NCBI GenBank assembly: GCA_963666805.2
Contig: CAXXWR010000007.1
Span: 806,001-870,000, forward strand
DNA: 64,000 nucleotides
Direction: 5' to 3'
DNA from: Fusibacter sp963666805
Lineage (GTDB): Bacteria; Bacillota; Clostridia; Peptostreptococcales; Acidaminobacteraceae
Below the pieces are notes generated by a model, which saw only the letters and a program-made list of their open reading frames with translations, ran no database searches and was not told the DNA's origin. Numbering within the stretch: position 1 is the first letter of the stretch; each line of letters opens with the position of its first letter. Of this stretch, positions 27,314 through 34,511 are shown piece after piece. The position numbers and the translations under genes are program-made.

Positions 27314-27356
27314 AAGCGCATGAAAGACTTTTCAGTCACTCATGCGCTTATCTTTT
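27314..27356 (+). terminator. Terminator of the glycogen operon
   Basis: AAGCGCATG pairs with CATGCGCTT, with an inner AGACT/AGTC helix, and is followed by ATCTTTTT. It lies 19 bases after the pulA stop. Confidence 0.88.
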
Positions 27357-27376
27357 TAATGCACTTTTTTACTATT

Positions 27377-27673
27377 TTAGCCACAACTTGATGGCCCACC
27401 TAATTGTTCTGGATAGATACTATAACGATGACCTGTCCATTCTACTTTAATCGTTCCCATTGCATCATATACATACTTTTCCATTATGAAGGTTACACCA
27501 TGAACCGTTTCAGAAATATCATCTTGCTTAAGCTGGTCTAGACCTAGACCAAATGTCGGCCCGCCTCAACCCATACCAGCAATATAAACCCGAATATTCT
27601 GTGGTTTATTTTCTTGCTGTTTTAAAACATCCTGAATTTGGTTGCATGTCTCTTCACTCACTCTAAAATACAT
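27377..27673 (-). CDS. HesB-like selenoprotein (UGA-encoded selenocysteine at residue 36)
   Basis: This gene is missed by ordinary ORF calling because an in-frame TGA (complement of 27566-27568) interrupts it. Reading through gives 98 residues: 35 residues from the ATG at 27673 (AAGGAGG before it), then U36, then GGPTFGLGLDQ up to a C-terminal SSCG. It aligns over its full length with the neighbouring Cys gene; there the same site reads AGMACSGPSFGLGL, so UGA replaces the conserved HesB Cys exactly. Fifteen bases past the UGA is a perfect hairpin fit for a bacterial SECIS. The TIGR01911 HesB-like family is known to include selenoproteins and is linked to iron-sulfur metabolism. A pseudogene is possible, but reading frame and residue conservation continue intact after the UGA. 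Confidence 0.85.
27535..27550 (-). promoter_or_regulatory. SECIS-like hairpin inside the HesB-like selenoprotein gene
   Basis: On the minus strand GGTCTA-GGTC-TAGACC forms a perfect 6-bp stem with a 4-base loop, extendable by U-A and U-G pairs. The loop starts 21 bases after the UGA and begins with G, matching the known bacterial SECIS spacing (about 16-37 bases) and the apical-G rule for SelB binding. The Cys paralogue at the same place has GGTTTAGGTCTTGAT, which cannot form it. Confidence 0.72.
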
Positions 27674-27742
27674 GAGACTGCCTCCTTTTTCAAAACCCTA
27701 AAATAAATTTCGTCTTCAACCCCCTCTTGTAGGGGTGTTTTT

Positions 27743-27771
27743 ATTATACCCTATTCCACTTCTTTCATCAA
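27743..27771 (-). promoter_or_regulatory. Promoter of the HesB-like selenoprotein gene
   Basis: Minus-strand TTGATG (27766-27771), a 17-base spacer and a perfect TATAAT (27743-27748). A GC-rich hairpin, ACCCCT/AGGGGGT, lies in the 5' leader at about 27718-27736. The gene therefore has its own promoter, separate from the upstream Cys paralogue. Confidence 0.65.
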
Positions 27772-27805
27772 TAAAATCAACACATCAAAAAATGTGTATA
27801 AAAAA

Positions 27806-27834
27806 AATCTGTACCTTAAAAAAAGGTACAGATT
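27806..27834 (-). terminator. Terminator of the Cys HesB-like gene
   Basis: On the minus strand AATCTGTACCTT pairs perfectly with AAGGTACAGATT around a 5-base loop, and a T run follows. It separates the two HesB-like genes. Confidence 0.9.
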
Positions 27835-27865
27835 TGTGTCTCTTGATTAAATTATGTCATAAAGA

Positions 27866-28177
27866 CTAGCCACAGCTAGAGCATGAACCACATGCAGATG
27901 GTTGAACATTAACTGGTTGAACAGAATATCCGTTTCCTACCCATTCTACTTTGATTTCGCCAACTGTATCATAAACAGATTTTTCTAAAATAAAGTTGAT
28001 GCCGTCGATACTTTCTGTAATGTCTTCTTCATTAACATTATCAAGACCTAAACCAAAGCTAGGACCACTACAAGCCATACCAGCGATAAAGATTCTGATA
28101 TTTTGTGGTTTGTCAGCTTGTGCTGATAAAACTTCTTTGATTTTTTCACAAGTTTCTGTATTAGTAGCAATATACAT
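27866..28177 (-). CDS. HesB-like protein, cysteine form (paralogue of the selenoprotein)
   Basis: The product is 103 residues from the ATG at 28177, which aligns with the start of the selenoprotein and has GGAGGTGA before it; a GTG three codons upstream overlaps that site. It is an IscA/HesB-type fold related to TIGR01911, with Cys in the MACSGPSFGLGLDN motif and a Cys-rich tail ACGSCSSCG. In IscA-like proteins such cysteines bind iron or an Fe-S cluster. The tail has three Cys where the Sec copy has only one. The role in Fe-S or redox metabolism is inferred from the family. No isc/suf gene is nearby. Confidence 0.85.
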   Translation of the reverse strand: MYIATNTETCEKIKEVLSAQADKPQNIRIFIAGMACSGPSFGLGLDNVNEEDITESIDGINFILEKSVYDTVGEIKVEWVGNGYSVQPVNVQPSACGSCSSCG

Positions 28178-28201
28178 TTCGCTCACCTCCGTTATAGTGA
28201 T

Positions 28202-28207
28202 ATTATA
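28202..28207 (-). promoter_or_regulatory. -10 box of the Cys HesB-like gene
   Basis: A perfect minus-strand TATAAT with a poor -35 (TACTAA at 17-base spacing). The flanking minus-strand sequence TACTCGGAATTATA loosely resembles Rrf2-family (IscR/CymR) sites, so regulated expression is possible but unproven. Confidence 0.4.
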
Positions 28208-28292
28208 GTATAATTCCGAGTAAATTAGTAGAGTTAATTAAAGATTTTAACGAATGTTTACAATTTGTTCAAAGTAGTTCGTTTAAGCCAAA

Positions 28293-28550
28293 CTACTTTT
28301 GCCATACTTTAGCAAAAAAACGAATCACTACACGATAAAATGTCAGAATCACGAAAAACATCAGCCATTGTTCAATCAAAGAAAGTCCAAAAGACAAATA
28401 GTCATTGGTAACAAACGCTTCAAAGTGATAGCCCCCACCTGGAAGCAATAAAATTATCACTTGGTAAATCACTAATAAAACAGTCGCCATGAGGCTAAGT
28501 TGTCTCAAATCACCTTTATAACGTTTAAAATATTTTTCTATGTATGACAA
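28293..28550 (-). CDS. Small two-helix membrane protein, unknown function
   Basis: The product is 85 residues from a TTG at 28550 that has AGGAGG seven bases before it. Two hydrophobic helices (about residues 20-36 and 60-78) flank a short loop with PGGGYHF. The N-terminus is basic (YFKRYKGDLRQ) and the C-terminus is also basic, suggesting both ends are cytoplasmic. I recognise no family. It stands alone between the HesB genes and the inverted-repeat element. Its good ribosome site and lack of an overlapping gene support it being real. Confidence 0.6.
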   Translation of the reverse strand: MSYIEKYFKRYKGDLRQLSLMATVLLVIYQVIILLLPGGGYHFEAFVTNDYLSFGLSLIEQWLMFFVILTFYRVVIRFFAKVWQK

Positions 28551-28700
28551 AACAAAACCTCCTTATAAACAGTCCAAAATCATTTCGTTAAAATATCCCT
28601 ATGTAAGATTGCTTTTCTATAGTTTAACATATTTATTTAACTTGTAAATCTGAAGCACTTGTATATCTAAAAAGTAAGGCTTGACATTGCCCTCCCTAAA

Positions 28701-28898
28701 GTGTCCTCCCAAGTCCAATCCAAAGCTGTCCCCTCTTCAAGCATTTACGAGACGACATGAAAAATAGAACAAGTCTCGCCACACAAACGCACTGTCTGAG
28801 CGAAGCGAGTTTGCGTTGGTGCAGAGACGGTTCGTTATTTTTCAGGAGTCGAGTAACCGTTTGAGGGGGACAGCTTTGGATTGGACTTGGGAGGACAC
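28701..28898. mobile_element. MITE-like 198-bp inverted-repeat element
   Basis: Perfect 33-bp terminal inverted repeats (28701-28733 and 28866-28898, beginning GTGTCCTCCCAAGTCC) enclose 132 bases without an ORF. The interior can fold further (GAAAAATA / TATTTTTC). The rest of the 28551-29007 gene-free stretch holds only the repeat unit at 28905 and a terminator. No transposase or obvious target-site duplication is seen. It may be a non-autonomous element or a large structured RNA. Confidence 0.6.
28788..28823 (+). repeat. 36-base repeat unit, copy 1 (inside the inverted-repeat element)
   Basis: It starts CGCACTGTCTGAGCGAAG and ends GTTGGTGCA. It is 34 of 36 identical to copy 2. Confidence 0.7.
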
Positions 28899-28904
28899 AT
28901 CACA

Positions 28905-28940
28905 CGCACCGTCTGAGCGAAGTGAGTTTGCGTTGGTGCA
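28905..28940 (+). repeat. 36-base repeat unit, copy 2 (just outside the element)
   Basis: A direct repeat of 28788-28823 with two C/T differences, lying 7 bases outside the right terminal repeat. It suggests a nested or duplicated insertion. Confidence 0.7.
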
Positions 28941-28946
28941 ATGAAA

Positions 28947-28974
28947 AAAGGATAGCTACGAATAGCTATCCTTT
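28947..28974 (-). terminator. Terminator of the GH3-gtrA-GT2-glf operon
   Basis: On the minus strand AAAGGATAGCT pairs with AGCTATCCTTT and T residues follow. It lies 33 bases past the glf stop. Confidence 0.88.
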
Positions 28975-29007
28975 CATTTATATGCTCGATGAGAAGCATG
29001 TATTAAT

Positions 29008-30111
29008 TTAGTTTTCATTAAACTCTTCTTTAACCACTTCAAGTACTTTTGCCACCACGTGGTGCATGTCATAATACTTGTATTCGGCTAAGCGACCACC
29101 AAAAATCGTATTCGTTTCTTGATCTGCAAGCTGACGGTATTTTTCATAAAGTGCTGCATTTGAGTCATTGTTAACAGGGTAATAAGGTTCATCCCCTTTT
29201 TGCCATGTCTTAGGATACTCTCTCGTAATAATCGTTGTAGGTTGAGTCCCATACTCAAAATATTTATGTTCTATAATACGGGTAAAGGGTACTTCATAAG
29301 CTGTGTAATTAATGACCGCATTCCCTTGATAATTAGGTATATCTAATTTTTCATCTTCAAATTTAAGACTTCTGTATTCTAATTCACCATAAGCATAATC
29401 AAAATATTCATCAATCATCCCTGTAAAGACAATTTTTTTAGCTTGTTTTTGAAGATTTACCTTATTCGCAAAGAAATCTACACCTAATTTTACATCTATG
29501 CCGTCAAGCATTTTCTCAACCATTTGAGTGTAACCACCAATTGGAATCCCTTGATAAAGATCATTAAAATAATTATTATCATAAGTGAGTCTTACTGGAA
29601 GTCGCTTGATAATAAAAGCAGGAAGTTCAGTTGCTTTTCTTCCCCATTGCTTTTCAGTATAGCCTTTAACCAATTTTTCGTAAATATCTCGGCCTACCAA
29701 ACTGATTGCTTGCTCCTCAAGATTTTGAGGATCAGTAATTCCCGCTTCTTCAACTTGTTTCTTTATCATCGCTTCAGCTTCTTGTGGTGTTTTAATCCCC
29801 CACATCTTGCTAAAGGTATTCATGTTAAAGGGCAAATTATAGATTTCGTCTTTATAAATCGCCATAGGCGAATTGGTATACCGATTAAACGTCGCAAACT
29901 GGTTAACATAGTTCCACACTTCAAGATTAGATGTATGAAAAATATGAGCTCCATAGGCATGCACATTGATGCCTTCCTCTTGACGTGTATAAATATTGCC
30001 CGCAATGTGATTGCGGCGATCAATGACTAAGCATTTTAAACCTCTTTTGTTGGCTTCATAGGCAAATAAAGAACCAAATAAACCTGCTCCAACAATTAAA
30101 TAATCATACAT
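29008..30111 (-). CDS. glf: UDP-galactopyranose mutase
   Basis: The product is 367 residues from the ATG at 30111 (MYDYLIVGAG), preceded by AGAGGTGG; an in-frame extension upstream overlaps the GT2 gene and is not used. This flavoenzyme converts UDP-galactopyranose to UDP-galactofuranose. The FAD-binding N-terminus is LIVGAGLFGSLFAYEA and DRRNHIAGNIYTR. Conserved GAHIFHTSN, KGYTEKQWGRKA, and the C-terminal NTIFGGRLAEYKYYDMHHV are present. It is the last gene of an operon with GT2, GtrA-like and GH3 genes, pointing to galactofuranose in a cell-surface glycan. Confidence 0.95.
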   Translation of the reverse strand: MYDYLIVGAGLFGSLFAYEANKRGLKCLVIDRRNHIAGNIYTRQEEGINVHAYGAHIFHTSNLEVWNYVNQFATFNRYTNSPMAIYKDEIYNLPFNMNTFSKMWGIKTPQEAEAMIKKQVEEAGITDPQNLEEQAISLVGRDIYEKLVKGYTEKQWGRKATELPAFIIKRLPVRLTYDNNYFNDLYQGIPIGGYTQMVEKMLDGIDVKLGVDFFANKVNLQKQAKKIVFTGMIDEYFDYAYGELEYRSLKFEDEKLDIPNYQGNAVINYTAYEVPFTRIIEHKYFEYGTQPTTIITREYPKTWQKGDEPYYPVNNDSNAALYEKYRQLADQETNTIFGGRLAEYKYYDMHHVVAKVLEVVKEEFNEN

Positions 30112-30121
30112 AGGGCCACCT

Positions 30122-31138
30122 CTAATTAAATCCAACGACTTTTTGAGACACTTTATAGCAAGCAATTGAGAGGCTTCTTCCAAAACGGCCTGGAAGATTA
30201 ACGGTCATCCCCAGTAAGCCTTTCCTCAACTTCTTATAAAGTTTCATATCGTTTGCTTTAATAAAATCCCAAAGTACTTTTTTCTTTTGAAGATTTTCAA
30301 ATGTCCCTGACTTAATTAACATAATAGATGAAACAACCGTCATAATTTCAAGATAATTAAACATATATTTACGCTGTTTATCATTCTTGACAAGTTTAAG
30401 TTCCGCTTGTTCAATCATAAGTTTATTAACTCTAATCTGTTGGTCAATGCGTTTTATCATCACACTCTCGTTTACCGATTGATCATCTCTACCAATAAAA
30501 TATCGGTAAAAATTCACATTGAGATAATACATCGTATTGACATAAGGAAGTGGCAAGTAAACAAATAAATTATCTACATAAAACGTGTGTTTTGGAAGTT
30601 CTATTTTACACGCTCTTAAAACATCCATATTATAAATAACAGAATGCATCAAAATATATTGCCCTTTTCTAAAAGTACCAATGTCATCCCATCCAAAGAT
30701 ACGGTCTTGAGGCATAACATTGGTGTATTTCATTTTCATTTTACGTGTAGCACCTTGTTTTTCGTAAACAAAATTACAAACAAGCATGTCTACAGATTTC
30801 TCTGACATTGTAAATTTTTGAAGGGTATCTAGTACTTTTTTATAAGCATCTCTATCTACCCAGTCATCACTATCAACTACTTTAAAATATCGTCCTGTCG
30901 CATTTTTGATTCCCGCGTTTACTGCGCCGCCATGTCCTGCATTTTCTTGATGAATTGCTCTAACTATGCTAGGATATTTGGCTTCGTAGGCATCTGCAAT
31001 TTCTTTTGTTCTATCTACCGAGCCATCATTGATAATTAATATCTCAACTTGTTCTCCACCGGGGAGAAGTGATTCAATACAATTTTCCATATATGCTTCT
31101 GAATTATAGCAAGGAATTGCAATCGATAATAATTTCAT
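30122..31138 (-). CDS. Family 2 glycosyltransferase
   Basis: A 338-residue protein. The GT-A fold begins SIAIPCYNSEAYMENCIESL, with IINDGSVDRTKEIADAYEA and the metal-binding DSDDWVD near residue 95. The C-terminal half is helical with basic patches (MIKRIDQQIRVNKLMIEQ) and no clear membrane helix. AAGGTAG precedes the ATG. It lies between the GtrA-like gene and glf, with only 10 bases to the glf start, so it may use UDP-galactofuranose or another sugar nucleotide. Acceptor and donor are unknown. A short N-terminal segment IAIPCYNSE is typical of bacterial surface polysaccharide transferases. Confidence 0.9.
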   Translation of the reverse strand: MKLLSIAIPCYNSEAYMENCIESLLPGGEQVEILIINDGSVDRTKEIADAYEAKYPSIVRAIHQENAGHGGAVNAGIKNATGRYFKVVDSDDWVDRDAYKKVLDTLQKFTMSEKSVDMLVCNFVYEKQGATRKMKMKYTNVMPQDRIFGWDDIGTFRKGQYILMHSVIYNMDVLRACKIELPKHTFYVDNLFVYLPLPYVNTMYYLNVNFYRYFIGRDDQSVNESVMIKRIDQQIRVNKLMIEQAELKLVKNDKQRKYMFNYLEIMTVVSSIMLIKSGTFENLQKKKVLWDFIKANDMKLYKKLRKGLLGMTVNLPGRFGRSLSIACYKVSQKVVGFN

Positions 31139-31162
31139 AATTCACGCTACCTTTTTAATCGT

Positions 31163-31795
31163 TTATTCTGCCTTTTCTGTTTCATCGTCTTTAAAGATTA
31201 CTTTGAAAATCGGGAAAAATACCCAAAATGAAATGGCTGCATTAATGATCATGGTAATAAAGTCAGCAATCGTTTCACCTGTACCACCTAAGTTAAGGGT
31301 TTCCATGAAAAGATTATAAACAGGCGCTTTATATACACCTTGTAATGCTGCTGCACCAATTGAAATGATAATATAAGCAATCACATACCAAAATGCCGAT
31401 TTCCAAACACTGTTGTTTGCTTTAAAGGTAATGTTTCTCTGTGCAAAGAAATTAATAATTTGTGCAATAGCCATTGTGATTTGAACTGCTAAGAAATAAG
31501 CAAGTCCACCACCGCCACCAGTGCCAATACTACCTGCTGGATAATTAAAAACATAATATTGACTACCATCTAAATTATGACCCACTGGGATCACTTGAAA
31601 AGCAGTTTGAACAAGGCCTGTATGCAAGAAAATTTCTTTTAGCACTGGCATAAGCACCATTTGAAGCACAGTTACACCATTACTCAACAAAAAGAATATC
31701 ACAAATTGAGCCACATTGGGATGTTTTTCTTTAAAATTTTCCCAAAATTTAATCTTAATCTTACTTTTTTCCTTATTATTAGCTTCTGTATTCAT
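31163..31795 (-). CDS. GtrA-like membrane protein
   Basis: A 210-residue protein with a charged N-terminus (KEKSKIKIKFWENFKEKHP) and four hydrophobic segments. The GtrA-family signature region is IINFFAQRNITFKAN. An unusual glycine-rich loop, GSIGTGGGGG, sits between the first and second helix. GtrA proteins are thought to help move lipid-linked sugars across the membrane for glycosylation of surface polymers. The ATG follows directly on the stop codon of the GH3 gene, showing tight coupling. The downstream GT2 and glf genes support a glycan-assembly role. Confidence 0.85.
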   Translation of the reverse strand: MNTEANNKEKSKIKIKFWENFKEKHPNVAQFVIFFLLSNGVTVLQMVLMPVLKEIFLHTGLVQTAFQVIPVGHNLDGSQYYVFNYPAGSIGTGGGGGLAYFLAVQITMAIAQIINFFAQRNITFKANNSVWKSAFWYVIAYIIISIGAAALQGVYKAPVYNLFMETLNLGGTGETIADFITMIINAAISFWVFFPIFKVIFKDDETEKAE

Positions 31796-34222
31796 TTAAG
31801 CGTCCTTTCTACCAACTTGTTTTTGGTGTTTCTTACCTTTAATAAGCAGGCTGATCCCTTTGAAAAAATGACCATTAACAATTAAGAGTAAGCCGTCTAC
31901 CATTTCCATGGTAAGCGCACCTGCCGACATACGTGCCATTCCTCTAAAAGGCATATGGAACACTAACATTTCAAACGTATTCATCATTTTTTTATTATTA
32001 GTTAATTTAAAGAACTTATATGCAATATGAATTAAATGATAGGCAAAACGACCTACCCATCCTTTAGCATATGACATTTGCATTAACGTATCATTGTAAC
32101 CTAAAGGTTTCTTTTTATCCCATTTGGCATCAGGAACGGGTCTTCCTAACAAGGTTTCATAAGCTGTTTGAGAGACATTAGCCACTTTACCTGTAAAGTA
32201 AGGTTCAAGAATCGCTTTATTCTCTTCATAAGGCGCAACATTTGTAGTGCCTTGTTTTTCAATGCTTTCATTAAGTTGAATATCCATTACATTTTTACCG
32301 ATTTGAATATCGTATGCTCCCGCTTCAACTTCCCACTGATTGGTTTTAATATTAAAGTATCTAAAAGTTTTATCATCAAAAGGAATCGTCACTTCTTGAG
32401 CTTCCCCTGCCTTTAAGAATACTTTAACAAAACCTTTTAATTCACGTTTCGGTCTAAAGATTACATCAGATGATTTACTAACATAAAGTTGAGCCACTTC
32501 AGCCCCATCCACGGTTCCAATATTTTTAATAGTAAAGGTTGCACCTGATTCGGTTACTTTAAGATTACTATAGTCAAAGTCTGTGTAAGATAAACCATAT
32601 CCAAAAGGATACTTCACAGGTACACCTGCTGTTGTGAAATAACGGTAACCAATATACAAACTTTCTCTATACTCAACACTGACTTCTTTACCAGGAAAAT
32701 GTGAACTGCTTGCCACATCTTCATAAACCATTGGGTAAGTTTCAGCCAAACGACCACTTGGATTAATTTTACCTGTAATCACATTAAGTGCTGCTCTTGC
32801 GCCAGCTTGTCCGCTTAAATAACCATGTACAATGGCTTTTGCGCCTTCAGCCCAAGACATATCAACCACTGATCCACACGATAAAACAGCTACAATATTT
32901 TTATTGACTGCTTTTAAAGCATTAAAAACTTCAATTTGATTTTGTGGAATTTGAAGAGTGGTTCTATCAAGTCCCTCTGCTTCAGAATCTTCATCCAATC
33001 CCAGATAGAAAAGAACAATTTCTGCGTGCTTAGCAGCCTCAACAGCTTCATTAAGAAGGGCTGGTTTTGATTTTCCATAACGATCATACCCCTGTGCATA
33101 CTTGGTTAAGCTTAATCCAGAATCCCCAAATACATCTAAGGTATTGTCCAGTTTGGTTGGATTTACAATAGAAGAACCTGCACCTTGGTAACGTGGAAAT
33201 GATGCAAAATCTCCAATAACAGCTACCTTTTGACCTTGACTTAATGGGAGGATTTTATCCTCATTTTTAAGTAAGACAATTGATTGTTCTGCTACTTCTC
33301 TCGCCAGTTGATGGTGTGCGTTAACATCATACTTTTCTTGTCTGTTATCAATAGCTGACTGTGTATCAAATACAAGCGTTAAGAAACGGTCTAATGCTTC
33401 ATCTACTAATTTTTCATCTAAAGAACCGTTTTTTACAGCCGCTACAATCTCTGCATCTGTATCCCCATGAGTGGTTGGCATTTCAAGTTCATTACTGCAT
33501 TTAAGACCTGCCACACGATCATTTTCACCACCCCAATCAGTTACAACGACACCTTGATAGCCCCACTCACCTCTAAGTATATCTAGTAGTAAATGTTCAT
33601 TTTCATTAGTATGTTTGCCGTTAAGCCTATTATATGATGTCATGATTGTTTTAGTGCCTGCTTCTTTAACAACGATTTCAAAAGCTGTTAAGTAGATTTC
33701 TCTCAGTGCACGCTCGTCAATAATGGTATCAATAACCATACGTCTTTCTTCTTGGTTATTGGCTGCAAAATGCTTAACACAAGCTGAAATCCCATTTGAC
33801 TGAATTCCTTTGATAAATCTAGCTGCTATTTTACCTGCTAGATAAGGATCTTCCGCAAAATATTCAAAGTTACGGCCACAAAGAGGATTACGCTTCATAT
33901 TGATTCCAGGGCCTAAGACCACGTTAACATCTTCTGAAATAGCTTCCTCTCCCAAAGCAATCCCAATACGTTCAGCAAGTTCTAAGTCCCAACTATTTGC
34001 TACAGTTGCAGCGGTTGGAAAACAAGTTGCAGGAACACTTGCATTAAGTCCCAAGTGATCCGCCGCTCCAGCTTGTTTCCTAATGCCATGAGGGCCATCT
34101 GATAAAAAGATTGAAGGAATATTCAAACGATCAATTCCCATTGTTTCCCAGAAATTTTTACCAGACAAAAGCGAAGCTTTTTCCTCAATTGTCATCTGTT
34201 TAATCAAATCTAAATTTTTCAC
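31796..34222 (-). CDS. GH3 glycosidase (beta-glucosidase type), canonical domain order
   Basis: The product is 808 residues from a GTG at 34222 (GAGGATG upstream). The N-terminal GH3 barrel has FLSDGPHGIRKQAG, RNPLCGRNFEYFAEDP, K150-H151 in VKHFAANNQEERR, and nucleophile D229 in VVVTDWGGENDR. The GH3_C domain (IVLLKNEDKILPL, GAGSSIVNPTKLD) and an Fn3-like domain follow (KNIGTVDGAEVAQLYVSK, GFVKVFLKAGEAQ). A roughly 100-residue C-terminal tail with hydrophobic patches is common in Firmicute members. No signal peptide, so cytoplasmic. Its place at the head of an operon with gtrA, GT2 and glf is odd for a catabolic enzyme. Substrate not determined. Confidence 0.92.
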   Translation of the reverse strand: MKNLDLIKQMTIEEKASLLSGKNFWETMGIDRLNIPSIFLSDGPHGIRKQAGAADHLGLNASVPATCFPTAATVANSWDLELAERIGIALGEEAISEDVNVVLGPGINMKRNPLCGRNFEYFAEDPYLAGKIAARFIKGIQSNGISACVKHFAANNQEERRMVIDTIIDERALREIYLTAFEIVVKEAGTKTIMTSYNRLNGKHTNENEHLLLDILRGEWGYQGVVVTDWGGENDRVAGLKCSNELEMPTTHGDTDAEIVAAVKNGSLDEKLVDEALDRFLTLVFDTQSAIDNRQEKYDVNAHHQLAREVAEQSIVLLKNEDKILPLSQGQKVAVIGDFASFPRYQGAGSSIVNPTKLDNTLDVFGDSGLSLTKYAQGYDRYGKSKPALLNEAVEAAKHAEIVLFYLGLDEDSEAEGLDRTTLQIPQNQIEVFNALKAVNKNIVAVLSCGSVVDMSWAEGAKAIVHGYLSGQAGARAALNVITGKINPSGRLAETYPMVYEDVASSSHFPGKEVSVEYRESLYIGYRYFTTAGVPVKYPFGYGLSYTDFDYSNLKVTESGATFTIKNIGTVDGAEVAQLYVSKSSDVIFRPKRELKGFVKVFLKAGEAQEVTIPFDDKTFRYFNIKTNQWEVEAGAYDIQIGKNVMDIQLNESIEKQGTTNVAPYEENKAILEPYFTGKVANVSQTAYETLLGRPVPDAKWDKKKPLGYNDTLMQMSYAKGWVGRFAYHLIHIAYKFFKLTNNKKMMNTFEMLVFHMPFRGMARMSAGALTMEMVDGLLLIVNGHFFKGISLLIKGKKHQKQVGRKDA

Positions 34223-34403
34223 AATACATCCTCATTCTCATCTTGTTATTTTTTTTGATTACTACAACAAACATCATAATATCATGTCAAAAGTCACACT
34301 GTGTATCAAAATACTGCTTTTTTTGTTACTATTTTATGATTATTTACATCCTTTTATTGGTATAAATAATTTTGTATAGTTCAATGAACACAATCGTAGT
34401 TTT
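34223..34403. other. Divergent regulatory region between two GH3 genes
   Basis: AT-rich stretch without ORFs. It holds a short palindrome, GTTCA-A-TGAAC (34379-34389), and the plus-strand promoter just beyond. No minus-strand promoter could be assigned with confidence. Confidence 0.4.
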
Positions 34404-34431
34404 TTGACAATATGGGTAATATTTTTATAAA
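34404..34431 (+). promoter_or_regulatory. Sigma-A-like promoter of the permuted GH3 gene
   Basis: Perfect TTGACA (34404-34409), a 16-base spacer and TATAAA (34426-34431), about 80 bases upstream of the ATG. Confidence 0.65.
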
Positions 34432-34511
34432 CTTTATCATATAACCATGATAATTTATTAAATGCTACAACTAATTATTCATTTAGATATGTTATGAGGA
34501 GGAGTTTTAGA

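Noticed and set aside
27377..27673. Pseudogene with a nonsense mutation
   Set aside because: The UGA sits at the exact Cys site, the frame and conserved residues continue, it has its own promoter and ribosome site, and a SECIS-like hairpin follows. A selenoprotein explains all of this better, though the machinery was not seen here.
28701..28940. CRISPR array
   Set aside because: There are only two 36-base repeats, one inside an inverted-repeat element, with no regular spacers and no cas genes.
29524..30030. Plus-strand frame of 168 codons opposite glf
   Set aside because: It is the antisense of a clear UDP-galactopyranose mutase; its composition is rich in Ile/Ser/Arg and matches no family.
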